From contig CAVUAI010000044.1 in the NCBI GenBank assembly GCA_963739385.1, forward strand, positions 56,185 through 120,184: a stretch of DNA of 64,000 bases, in the 5' to 3' direction. Shown piece after piece: positions 56,368 to 64,000 of this stretch. The DNA comes from VAZQ01 sp963739385 (GTDB lineage: Bacteria; Pseudomonadota; Alphaproteobacteria; Rhizobiales; Xanthobacteraceae). The position numbers and the translations under genes were made by a program. The notes below the pieces were generated by a model. That model was given only the letters and a program-made list of their open reading frames with translations, searched no databases and was not told the DNA's origin. Each line of letters begins with the position of its first letter. The first letter of the stretch is position 1.

Positions 56368-56387
56368 TTCGTTTGCGTACAAACGAA
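56368..56387. promoter_or_regulatory. candidate operator 2: perfect palindrome TTCGTTTG-CGTA-CAAACGAA
   Basis: An 8-base perfect inverted repeat with a 4-base centre, 40 bases upstream of the alpha/beta hydrolase ATG, where a repressor would block the promoter. It shares the 16-base core TTTGCGTACAAACGAA with operator 1. Two exact copies of such a core within 2 kb, both in promoter regions, are unlikely by chance. Confidence 0.7.
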
Positions 56388-56469
56388 AGGCTAGTCAAGT
56401 CATGACGCGTCCGCAACCGCGAAAATGGTCACATGTCGATGTGCAAAGGCTGACATTGGTCCCTTCGCA

Positions 56470-57318
56470 TTAAGCGCCCATGATCGCCTTCGCGGCGTTG
56501 CCTACCGCCTCGACGTTATCGCCGGCATCGAGGAAGGCGACGATGCGGCAAGGACAGCCCTCAAGACCCTCGTAGCGCCAAGGGAATGCGCCGATCAACG
56601 CGCGCTTGTTTAGCATGAGCTCGATATCGCCGCCCAGATTTTCGGCATGCAGCAGGCCTTCCTGGAAGGCCCAATTGTGAAAGGGAAAGACGTCGGACAC
56701 GACCCGGCGCTGAGATTTCTTGTGGATGTATTCGAACGTCCCGAAGAATTCTCCCGGGGTCTTGCCGTGTAACTTGGTGAATTGTGCGGCCAGATCCGGC
56801 CGCATCGTGCGGATCGACGTATTCATGGCATGGTCGCACGATCCAGTGTCCATGCCCCACCATTTGATCTTCTTCTTGAGCATCCAGTGCAGGGTGTCGA
56901 GAGTGGGGCCAGGGTGGTAGCAGAAGTACTTCACGAGGTCCTGCTGTGGCTGACCCTCGTAGTGTCGATGCCAGCCTGTGTGCAGAATCAAGATGTCACC
57001 TTCGCGTATATCGGCGCCGGCGCTCTCAATGATTTCTGGCGTGATCACGCCCCAGTCCGCCATCTTGCCGGAAATGTCGACCACCACACCGCGGTTCACT
57101 AGATAGTCGAGCGGGAGCGAGGCCATATCGCCTTTTCGGTTGTCGGTCGCGTGCATGGCTCCGTCAAAATGCGTACCGACGTGGAGCGCCGTGTCGATGC
57201 GCTGTGCGACGATCATCTGGGTCTGTAGATTCTGTGCATAGTACATCTTGCTACCCGCGTATCCGACCCAGCCCGGCGTGTGGATGTTCATCACGTGGCT
57301 CATATCGATGATTTTCAT
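56470..57318 (-). CDS. cyclase-family metal-dependent hydrolase (kynurenine-formamidase-like fold)
   Basis: 282 residues. The family's metal site is seen as ALHVGTHFDGAMHA (H-x-G-T-H-x-D-x-x-x-H) at about residues 46-59, with further His and Glu in HTGWHRH and the C-terminal half. Relatives hydrolyse formamides, amides or cyclic imides. It ends 141 bases before the alpha/beta hydrolase start and is divergent from large subunit C. It fits a ring-opening or amide-hydrolysis step. The start MKIIDMSHVMNIHTPG is chosen by conservation. Confidence 0.9.
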   Translation of the reverse strand: MKIIDMSHVMNIHTPGWVGYAGSKMYYAQNLQTQMIVAQRIDTALHVGTHFDGAMHATDNRKGDMASLPLDYLVNRGVVVDISGKMADWGVITPEIIESAGADIREGDILILHTGWHRHYEGQPQQDLVKYFCYHPGPTLDTLHWMLKKKIKWWGMDTGSCDHAMNTSIRTMRPDLAAQFTKLHGKTPGEFFGTFEYIHKKSQRRVVSDVFPFHNWAFQEGLLHAENLGGDIELMLNKRALIGAFPWRYEGLEGCPCRIVAFLDAGDNVEAVGNAAKAIMGA

Positions 57319-57437
57319 TGGTGGACTCTTTTTTGCTCGTGCACTTCGCACAGGGGTTGTGTTCAGCGGCCCGCTTGCAGTTTCGTGGGGTGCGGACTAC
57401 CGTGCAACCTTATTCGAATTCCTGCGCGAAAATCATC

Positions 57438-59738
57438 ATGAACATAACAGCCGCGCCGCTGATCGGTCAGTCGGTCGATCGGGCGGAAGACCGGCGCTTT
57501 CTCACCGGTACGGGGAAGTTTGTCGACGACTTGAAGCGAGACGGGATGCTACACGCGGTGCTTTTGCGCAGCGGCGTGGCGCATGGACGCATTAACCGTC
57601 TCGATACGTCCGCCGCGCGTGCGAGGAAGGGCGTGCGGGCAGTGATCACCGCGGCCGAGATCGGTGAGACTATTCCCTTGATCCCCTTGCGGCTCGCGAA
57701 CCTTCCAGAGTTCGCGCCTTTTCTTCAGCCGGTGATCGCCAGGGACAAGGTGCGCTACGTCGGCGAGCCGATTGCGGCGGTCGTGGCGGAGTCCCAGGCG
57801 CTGGCAGAAGACGCGCTCGAAGACATCATCATTGATCTCGAGCGGCTGCCGGCGCTGCCGGATCGGCGTGCGGCGGCAACCGGCAAGTCGCTGCTATTCG
57901 AAACGAGCGGCAGCAATCGTGCGGTTCAGTATTCGGTATCGTTCGGCGATGCCGACGCGGCCTTCTCCAACGCCGAGTACACCCGCCGAGAAAGTTTTCG
58001 CTGTCATCGCCTGACCGCAGTGCCGCTCGAGACGCGGGGCCTCATCGCCGAATGGGATGGTGCAAATCAGAAGCTCAGTATTTTCGGCGCCAGCAAGGTC
58101 CTGTTCTTTAATCGTCGGGTGCTCGGGCCCATGTTGGGGCTTTCCGAGAATGCCATCGACATGATCGAACCCGACGTCGGCGGCGGGTTCGGCGTACGCG
58201 GTGAGTTTTATCCCGAGGATTTCCTCATCCCGTTCGCGGCTCGCCATCTCGGCTGCCCGGTCAAATGGATCGAGGATCGCCGCGAGCACCTGATGGCCAC
58301 CAACCACTCGCGCGAGGTGGACTGCGACCTCGAGATCGCATGCACGAGCGACGGCGTCATCCTCGGCTTGCGCGGCCACATCTACGGCGATATGGGCGCT
58401 TATATCCGCACCAATGGCGGGGTGGTACCAGCCAAGGCGGCGCAATTCCTTCCCGGTCCGTACCGCATCCGCGACGTCGCCATTACCGTCGAAGCGCTGA
58501 TGACGAGCAAGACGCCGGTAGGCACCGTAAGGGCGCCTGGGCGGTTCGAGGCAAACTTCTTTCGCGAGCGGCTTCTCGATATCGTCGCCCGTGATCTCGG
58601 CCTCGATCCGATGGAATTCCGTCGGAAGAATTTGATTAGCGAGCCCGAGCTGCCTTTCGCGACCGGCAAGCTTGTGCCTTACGAGGGTGAGACCGAGTTC
58701 GACACCGGCGACTATCACGCGACCTTCCAGCGCGCCCTGAGCGAGATCGGCTGGCAAGAGAAAAAATCACTACAAGGCCGTCTGATCGATGGACGCTATC
58801 ATGGTCTCGCCGCCGTGCCGTTCGTAGAGAGCAGCGGCTCGGGTAAGGAAAACGCGCGCGTCACGGTCGAGGACGACGGCTCCGTGACAGTTTATGTGGG
58901 ATCATCGGTATTGGGGCAAGGCCTCGAGACGACGCTGGCACAGGTCGCTGCCGAGACTCTCAAGTTGCCGTTCGAGCGCGTGCGTATCCTGCATGGCTCA
59001 ACCACTTATGTGCGCGAGGGTTTCGGCACGTTCGCATCCCGTTCCATGGTAGTGGGCGGCTCGGCGGTGATGGATGGTTGCAACAATCTCATCGCTGCGA
59101 TCCGCACCGCGGCAACCGAACGCTTCGGCCTTCCCAATGAGGAGATTACTATCGCGAACGGCGTGGTGAGCGCCGCGGAAAAACGCGCGGGTCTCGCGGA
59201 GTTTGCCGGTATCGAGGCGGAAGGCAGCTTCGCGACCACGATTTGCACCTACAGCTACGGCGCGCACGCCTGCCACGTTGCGGTAGACCCGCGCACCGGA
59301 CACGTCGAAATTCTCGATTACGTCGCTATCGAAGATGTCGGCCGCGCCATCAATCCGCATATTGTCCATGGCCAGGCCATCGGGGCCTTGGTCCAAGGGC
59401 TGGGCGGTGTGTTTCTCGACCAAATAATCTATGACAGCGATGCGCAAATCCTCAATACGTCGCTTGCCGACTACCTCGTGCCGGTCGCATCTGATTTCCC
59501 GAACGTCCGCGCAATCACGTTGGAGCTCCGGCGGTCAAAGACCAATCCGCTCGGCGCCAAAGGCGCGGGGGAGGGCGGTATGGTCGCGGTTGCCGCGACG
59601 GCCGCCAATGCCGTGGCCGCGGCGCTTGCCTCGCTCGGTGTCGAGGTGCGCGAGCTGCCGCTGTCGCCGGCGCATCTGTGGAAGCTGGTCAATGGGGACA
59701 ACGTTGGGTCGGCGGATTTATCGGAGCAGTTGAAATGA
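57438..59738 (+). CDS. xanthine dehydrogenase family molybdopterin-binding (large) subunit C
   Basis: 766 residues. Segments DVGGGFGVRGEFYPED, VKWIEDRREHLMATNHSRE, GTVRAPGRFEANFFRERLLD, SSVLGQGLETTLAQ and the catalytic-Glu motif GAGEGGMVAVA show a full enzyme subunit. It is very similar to subunit B (GIRGELYPED, VKWIEDRREHLIAANHSRQ), so the two are paralogues about 8 kb apart. No FAD or Fe-S genes accompany it; it probably uses those at 40.9-42.3 kb or others elsewhere. Its stop overlaps the start of the following Bug gene. Confidence 0.92.
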   Translation: MNITAAPLIGQSVDRAEDRRFLTGTGKFVDDLKRDGMLHAVLLRSGVAHGRINRLDTSAARARKGVRAVITAAEIGETIPLIPLRLANLPEFAPFLQPVIARDKVRYVGEPIAAVVAESQALAEDALEDIIIDLERLPALPDRRAAATGKSLLFETSGSNRAVQYSVSFGDADAAFSNAEYTRRESFRCHRLTAVPLETRGLIAEWDGANQKLSIFGASKVLFFNRRVLGPMLGLSENAIDMIEPDVGGGFGVRGEFYPEDFLIPFAARHLGCPVKWIEDRREHLMATNHSREVDCDLEIACTSDGVILGLRGHIYGDMGAYIRTNGGVVPAKAAQFLPGPYRIRDVAITVEALMTSKTPVGTVRAPGRFEANFFRERLLDIVARDLGLDPMEFRRKNLISEPELPFATGKLVPYEGETEFDTGDYHATFQRALSEIGWQEKKSLQGRLIDGRYHGLAAVPFVESSGSGKENARVTVEDDGSVTVYVGSSVLGQGLETTLAQVAAETLKLPFERVRILHGSTTYVREGFGTFASRSMVVGGSAVMDGCNNLIAAIRTAATERFGLPNEEITIANGVVSAAEKRAGLAEFAGIEAEGSFATTICTYSYGAHACHVAVDPRTGHVEILDYVAIEDVGRAINPHIVHGQAIGALVQGLGGVFLDQIIYDSDAQILNTSLADYLVPVASDFPNVRAITLELRRSKTNPLGAKGAGEGGMVAVAATAANAVAAALASLGVEVRELPLSPAHLWKLVNGDNVGSADLSEQLK

Positions 59739-60701
59739 GAAGACTCTTCATGGTCCCTCACCGCCCTTTGTGCGATTGCACCTCTGCAGGTCGCACCCGC
59801 GCAAGACGCCTATCCGCGCCGCCTCGTCAGGCTGATTGTTCCGTTTGCGCCCGGCGGCAATACCGACGTGGTGGGTCGTCTGACCGCCAACTACATGCAG
59901 AAAGCCCTTAATGTGAACGTGGTCGTGGAGAATCGCGCCGGCGCCGGCGGCATCAACGGCACCGACGCGGTCGCCAAAGCGATGCCGGATGGCTATACGC
60001 TGTGCATCTGCGGCATCGGGCCGATTACGGTCTCGCCGGCGACCGAGAAGCTGCCTTACGATCCACTGAAGGATCTCGCCCCGATTAGCCTCATCAACAC
60101 CAATCCCCTGATCCTGGTGGTCAACCCTCAGGTCAAAGCGAACTCCGCTGCCGAACTTGCCGCACTCAGCAAAAGCTTGCCCGAAGGCCTCAGCTACGGG
60201 ACAGTCGGCTCGGGCGGCCTCATGCAATTCGCGGCGGAGATCTTCCGTGTCAAGACGGGATCGAAGTTCACCTCCGTACCTTATCGCGGCGGCGCTTTAG
60301 CAACGGCCGCGGTGGTTACCGGCGAGGTCCAGCTCGCGTTCTCGAACATGTCGGATGCAATGGGCCAGCTCGCAGCAGGCACAGTGCGTCCCCTCGCTAT
60401 CACGACGGCCCAGCGCAGCCCGCACACCCCGAACATACCGACGCTAATGGAGTTAGGACTGGTCGATTATCCGGTCGAATCCTGGAATGCGCTGTTCGCG
60501 CCGGCCGGCACGCCGCAGCCCATCGTTGACCGCCTCGCGGAGGTGATGGCGCTGATGGCGAAGGACGAGGAGATCCAGAAGCGGATGGCTGATTTCGGCT
60601 CGATCGCCATTGCCAACTCGCCCGCAGAGTTCGCTCAGATGTTGCGTGAGGAAACCGATCAATGGGCGAAGGCGCTCAGTGCCATCAGCCTGAAACGGTG
60701 A
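59735..60701 (+). pseudogene. Bug/TctC-type substrate-binding protein with a one-base frame change in the signal peptide
   Basis: ATG 59735 overlaps the stop of large subunit C (ATGA) and begins MRRLFMV. At the CCC of 59755-59757 one base must be skipped to continue as LTALCAIAPLQVAPAQDAYPRR and then IVPFAPGGNTDVVGRL. The remaining frame is intact to 60701 and shows the Bug fold (VVENRAGAGGINGTDAVAKAMPDGYTL, TSVPYRGGALA). Without the skip, translation stops soon after the signal peptide. It may be a real null allele or an assembly error. Restored, it would be a periplasmic binding protein of about 321 residues. Confidence 0.8.
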
Positions 60702-60762
60702 CGGGACATGCCACGGACAGACTCCAAGTTGCGGACCGCGCTGCGTCGGTGAACAAGCTCGC

Positions 60763-61743
60763 TCACTCGAGCTTTGCACCGGTTGCCAGCACAATCGGTC
60801 CCCATTTGGCCTGCTCTGCCTGCACGAATACGGCGAACTCGTCGGCCGTGGTGGGCGAAGGCACGGCATTCTGGCTGTCGAATTGCCTTTTCAGCTCCAC
60901 GGATGTCAGCACCGAGACGCTGGCTTTGCGAAGCCTGTCGAGCACGTTGGCCGGCGTATTGGCGGGCGCGACGAGACCATACCAATTGTCCGAATTGACG
61001 GCTGCATAACCCAGTTCGCGGGTGGTCGGAACATCGGGCAACGGCGAGCTGCGCGCGGCCGACGTCACCGCTAGCGCCTTGATTGCGCCGGATCTAATGT
61101 GCGGCAGCAGGAACGGAACATCGGCCACGATCATCTGGATATGTCCGCCGAGCATGTCGCTCACAGCCGGACCAATACCGCGATAGGGAACGTGCACGAG
61201 ATTGAGCTTGACTTCGGTTTTGAACAATTCGCCCGCCAGATGCGTGATCGAGCCCGCCCCCGCGGAGCCGAAATTGATCTTGCCGGGATAGGCACGCGCG
61301 TAGGCGACGAAATCGTCAAACGTGTTGACGCCAACCGATGGATGGACAGTGAGAACCTCTGGAACGCGCACAACGAGGGTGAGCAGCGCAAGATCCTTCT
61401 GCCAATCGAACGGCATCTTGCTGACCATGAACGGAATGGCGGACAACGCGGCCGCTCCGGCGAGACATATCGTGTATCCGTCGGGCGCGCTTTTCGCGAC
61501 GGCATCGAGACCCGTGAGCCCTCCTGCGCCGGCGCGGGGCTCAACGACCACCTGCTGTCCGAGTTCCGCGCTGAGCCCGCTTGCCAAGGAGCGACCGAAC
61601 AAATCGGCGGCGCCGCCGGCGGCGAACGGCACAATCAGCTTGATCGGCCGGTTCGGAAAGGCTTGTGCCCACGCTGCCGCTGGCCACAGCGCCGCAACGA
61701 TGAGAGCGGAAATCAGCGCACATCGAGTCGATGAAGTGCCCAT
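60763..61743 (-). CDS. Bug/TctC-type tripartite tricarboxylate transporter substrate-binding protein
   Basis: 326 residues with a Sec signal peptide (CALISALIVAALWPAAAWAQ, cleavage after AWA). Family marks are FPNRPIKLIVPFAAGGAADLFGR, VVEPRAGAGGLTGLDAVAKSAPDGYT, VHVPYRGIGPAVSDMLGG and the C-terminal WGPIVLATG. Bug proteins bind carboxylates, amides or aromatic acids; no TctA or TctB membrane genes are in the window. It is three bases downstream of the LLM oxygenase gene. Confidence 0.93.
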   Translation of the reverse strand: MGTSSTRCALISALIVAALWPAAAWAQAFPNRPIKLIVPFAAGGAADLFGRSLASGLSAELGQQVVVEPRAGAGGLTGLDAVAKSAPDGYTICLAGAAALSAIPFMVSKMPFDWQKDLALLTLVVRVPEVLTVHPSVGVNTFDDFVAYARAYPGKINFGSAGAGSITHLAGELFKTEVKLNLVHVPYRGIGPAVSDMLGGHIQMIVADVPFLLPHIRSGAIKALAVTSAARSSPLPDVPTTRELGYAAVNSDNWYGLVAPANTPANVLDRLRKASVSVLTSVELKRQFDSQNAVPSPTTADEFAVFVQAEQAKWGPIVLATGAKLE

Positions 61744-61746
61744 GGT

Positions 61747-63075
61747 TCAAGCCGATTTCAAATCTGGCGCCGCGGCGAGTCGTGGCAAACCGAGGTGATC
61801 ACGCAGAGTAAGTCCCGAATATTCTCGCCTGAACAGGCCGCGACGCTGCAGCTCAGGCACGACAAGGTTGACGAAATCGTCAAATGCGCCGGGAAAGTAC
61901 GCCGGCATGATGACGAATCCATCCGCCATCCCGCCGGTGAACCATTCCTCGAACTTGTCTGCGATTCGCTTGGGCGTGCCACAGATCACCCAATGGCCGC
62001 GCGCGGCGGCGGTGATGTTGTAGAGGTCGCGCAACGTCATCTTCTCGCGGCGAGCCATCTCCAACAACGTCTTGGAAAAGGCCTGACCGCGCTCGGTCTT
62101 CTCCGGAAAGTCCGGGACAGGACCGTCGAGTGGATAACCCGAAATATCGTGTCCCAGCCGCTGCGAGACCAGCGCCATCGCATTGGTGGATGTCAGCCAA
62201 CCTTGCAAGCGCGCAAGCTGTTCCTTCGCCTGCTGGTCCGTCTCGCCAATGATGGGCATCACGCCCGGCAGAATCGAAACATCGTTAGGCGAGCGTCCAT
62301 GCTTCACGACGCGCTGCTTCAAGGCATCATACGCGGCCTTGGCGGAGCCAGGGTCGCCGTTGACAACGGAGAAAACCAGGTCGGCCGAGCGGGCCGAAAG
62401 CTCCTGCCCGGGCGGCGAGCCGCCCGCCTGGATGATCACGGGGTGGCCTTGCGGGCAGCGCTCGATGTTGAGGGGCCCCTTGACGCTGAAGAATCGCCCG
62501 TTGTGATTGAGCGGTCGGATCTTCGACGTGTCGAGGAATGTGCCTGTGGCCCTGTCGGCGATGATCGCCTCGTCGTCCCAGGTGTTCCATAACCCGCGCA
62601 CGACGTCCACGAACTCGGTCGCGATCTCGTAGCGCAGATCGTGCTCATGGAGACGCTCTTTGCTGAAGTTCATTGCGGCGGCATTATGCGTGCTGGTAAC
62701 GACATTCCAGGCTGCGCGGCCGCCGCTGAGATGATCAAGGGACGCAAAACTGCGGGCAACATGATATGGCTCGCTGAAGCTTGTGGACACGGTCGCGCCG
62801 AGCCCGATGTGACGGGTTAGCATGCTCAGCGCGGCAAGGAGCGTCATCGGCTCGAAGCGGTTGACAAACGAAGGGTGATCCCCGGGGTCCATCACCACCG
62901 CGTCCGAGATGAAGAACAGGTCAAGTTTTCCGCGCTCGGCGATCCCCGCAATGGATGTCATCACCGGTAAGCTGCAGCTGGTCGTGAACGCACCGTCGTA
63001 GCGCCACCCGGCCGAGTGGTTCCCGGTGCCGAGAACGAATACGCCGAGATGCATCTGGCGTTTGAATGCAGTCAT
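61747..63075 (-). CDS. LLM-class flavin-dependent monooxygenase (NtaA/SnaA/DszA-like)
   Basis: 442 residues, the usual length of the NtaA/SnaA/DszA/EmoA subgroup. MHLGVFVLGTGNHSAGWRY opens the barrel. FFISDAVVMDPGDHP, FEPMTLLAALSMLTRHIGLGATVSTSFSEPYHVARSFASLDHLSGGR and WNVVTSTH are typical. These enzymes use FMNH2 supplied by a separate reductase to cleave C-N or C-S bonds or oxidise rings. No reductase is in the window. It is flanked by two Bug binding-protein genes on the same strand, suggesting uptake and oxidation of one compound. Confidence 0.93.
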   Translation of the reverse strand: MTAFKRQMHLGVFVLGTGNHSAGWRYDGAFTTSCSLPVMTSIAGIAERGKLDLFFISDAVVMDPGDHPSFVNRFEPMTLLAALSMLTRHIGLGATVSTSFSEPYHVARSFASLDHLSGGRAAWNVVTSTHNAAAMNFSKERLHEHDLRYEIATEFVDVVRGLWNTWDDEAIIADRATGTFLDTSKIRPLNHNGRFFSVKGPLNIERCPQGHPVIIQAGGSPPGQELSARSADLVFSVVNGDPGSAKAAYDALKQRVVKHGRSPNDVSILPGVMPIIGETDQQAKEQLARLQGWLTSTNAMALVSQRLGHDISGYPLDGPVPDFPEKTERGQAFSKTLLEMARREKMTLRDLYNITAAARGHWVICGTPKRIADKFEEWFTGGMADGFVIMPAYFPGAFDDFVNLVVPELQRRGLFRREYSGLTLRDHLGLPRLAAAPDLKSA

Positions 63076-63130
63076 GCCGACGATCTCCTTTACGCGGATC
63101 TTGGCGCTGCATCGCGCGCTCGAATGCGGA

Positions 63131-64000
63131 TCATTGCTCGACGCGAATGTTCTTCTCTCGCACGACAGTCGCCCACTTCTGCAGTTCCGATTCGACCTTC
63201 CTGGCGAGAGCGTCTGGGCTGCCGCCGACTGCATCCACGCCGAGCTTCTCGAGACGGTCCTTCACCCGCGGCGAAGCTAGGACCGCATTCGTCTTGCTGT
63301 TCAAGAGATCGATTATTGGTTTGGGCGTCCCGGCCGGAGCGAACAAGCCGAACCAAACCATCGTGTCATAACCCGGAAGGCCAGCTTCCGAAATCGTAGG
63401 CTGATCAGGCAAAACCGGCGAGCGGTGGGGGCCCGCCACGCCCAACATGCGAATTGTTCCGGCCTGGAGATAGCCAAGCGATGTGGACACGCCATCGAAC
63501 ATGTAATTGAGCCGGCCGGCGATCAAATCCGTTATTGCGGGGGCAGACCCGCGATAGGGCACATGGTTTGCTTGAATTTTCGCCATTGAGTTGAAGAGCT
63601 CCGCGCCGAGATGATTGATGCTGCCGGTCCCGTAGGAACCGAAACTCAGCTCGCCCGGTCGGCTGCGTCCGAAAGCGATCAATTCGCTGACGTTTTTTGC
63701 CGGTAGAGAAGGAGGAACGATGAGCAGGAGCGGTGACGATGACAGCAGCACGATGGGGACGAAATCGCGAACTGGATCATAAGTGAGCCGCGCATACACG
63801 TTTGAGTTCGTTCCGTGGGTGCTGCCGGTACCGACGAGCAGTGTGTAACCGTCCGGCGCCGACTGCGCTACGGCGGCAGCGCCGAGCATGCCGCCCGCAC
63901 CTCCGCGATTTTCGATGATGACCGACTGTCCCAGCTCTTCGCCCAGTTTCGGCGCAACAATACGGGCCACCACATCGACGCCGCCGCCGGCGACAAATGG
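63131..64000 (-). CDS. Bug/TctC-type substrate-binding protein, C-terminal part (cut by window edge)
   Basis: The frame is open from the right edge; the first residues seen are PFVAGGGVDVVARIVAPKL, so the signal peptide and start lie outside. IIENRGGAGGMLGAAAVAQSAPDGYTL, ANHVPYRGSAPAITDLIAG and FGLFAPAGTPKPIIDLLN are Bug-family segments. It ends 55 bases before the LLM monooxygenase start and is probably the first of this minus-strand run: Bug - LLM monooxygenase - Bug. At least three Bug-type proteins lie in the last 4.3 kb. Confidence 0.92.
   Translation of the reverse strand, partial: PFVAGGGVDVVARIVAPKLGEELGQSVIIENRGGAGGMLGAAAVAQSAPDGYTLLVGTGSTHGTNSNVYARLTYDPVRDFVPIVLLSSSPLLLIVPPSLPAKNVSELIAFGRSRPGELSFGSYGTGSINHLGAELFNSMAKIQANHVPYRGSAPAITDLIAGRLNYMFDGVSTSLGYLQAGTIRMLGVAGPHRSPVLPDQPTISEAGLPGYDTMVWFGLFAPAGTPKPIIDLLNSKTNAVLASPRVKDRLEKLGVDAVGGSPDALARKVESELQKWATVVREKNIRVEQ

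Overview
The window looks like the chromosome of a soil-type alphaproteobacterium of the order Hyphomicrobiales (Rhizobiales), probably close to the Xanthobacteraceae/Nitrobacteraceae. The basis is high GC with strong third-position GC, the order chvI-chvG-hprK-EIIA-HPr-ahcY close to pckA, the order rpmH-rnpA-yidC-engB-argB, and many Bug-type and NitT-type substrate-binding proteins. This placement is inference from gene order and family content; no 16S gene is present.

Region 1 (1-33.5 kb) is mostly core genome. It holds a glycogen/trehalose-type pair (amylo-alpha-1,6-glucosidase fragment and GH15), an acyl-CoA dehydrogenase, psiE, lepA, a class II glutamine amidotransferase, a GT39-like membrane transferase, a frameshifted adenosine deaminase, ahcY with a palindromic candidate operator, a UdgX-type uracil-DNA glycosylase, and the incomplete-PTS/ChvGI block. 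Next come HugZ, a DCC protein, two tandem secreted hydrolases, pckA, a frameshifted Spy/CpxP-like protein, and the rpmH operon with a clear sigma70-type promoter. A TVP38 protein, a mercuric-reductase-like flavoprotein and a histidine kinase close the region at a tRNA-Arg(ACG).

Region 2 (33.5-36.2 kb) follows the tRNA directly. It is AT-richer and gene-poor, with a metallophosphoesterase, an H-NS-family protein and gene remnants. It looks like accessory DNA at a tRNA site, although no integrase or second attachment site is visible.

Region 3 (36.2-64 kb) is a catabolic accessory block. It encodes three molybdenum hydroxylase large subunits but only one FAD subunit and one 2Fe-2S subunit. It also has three tandem RidA proteins, a polysaccharide-deacetylase-fold amide hydrolase, an ACMSD-like amidohydrolase, a cyclase-family hydrolase, an alpha/beta hydrolase, an SDR without the usual catalytic residues and a two-component flavin monooxygenase. 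A complete branched-chain-amino-acid-type ABC importer (LivH and LivM fused) ends in a MarR regulator. Five further substrate-binding proteins (two NitT/TauT-like, three Bug-like) have no membrane partners here. The simplest reading is uptake, hydroxylation, deamination and hydrolytic ring cleavage of one or more N-heteroaromatic or amide compounds. Two copies of an identical 16-base core within palindromes upstream of the importer and the alpha/beta hydrolase suggest one regulator, probably the MarR protein.

Three genes (adenosine deaminase, Spy-like, one Bug protein) carry single-base frame changes. In the first two the changes add up so that the N- and C-terminal parts are in the same frame. 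They may be real decay or assembly errors; raw reads would decide.
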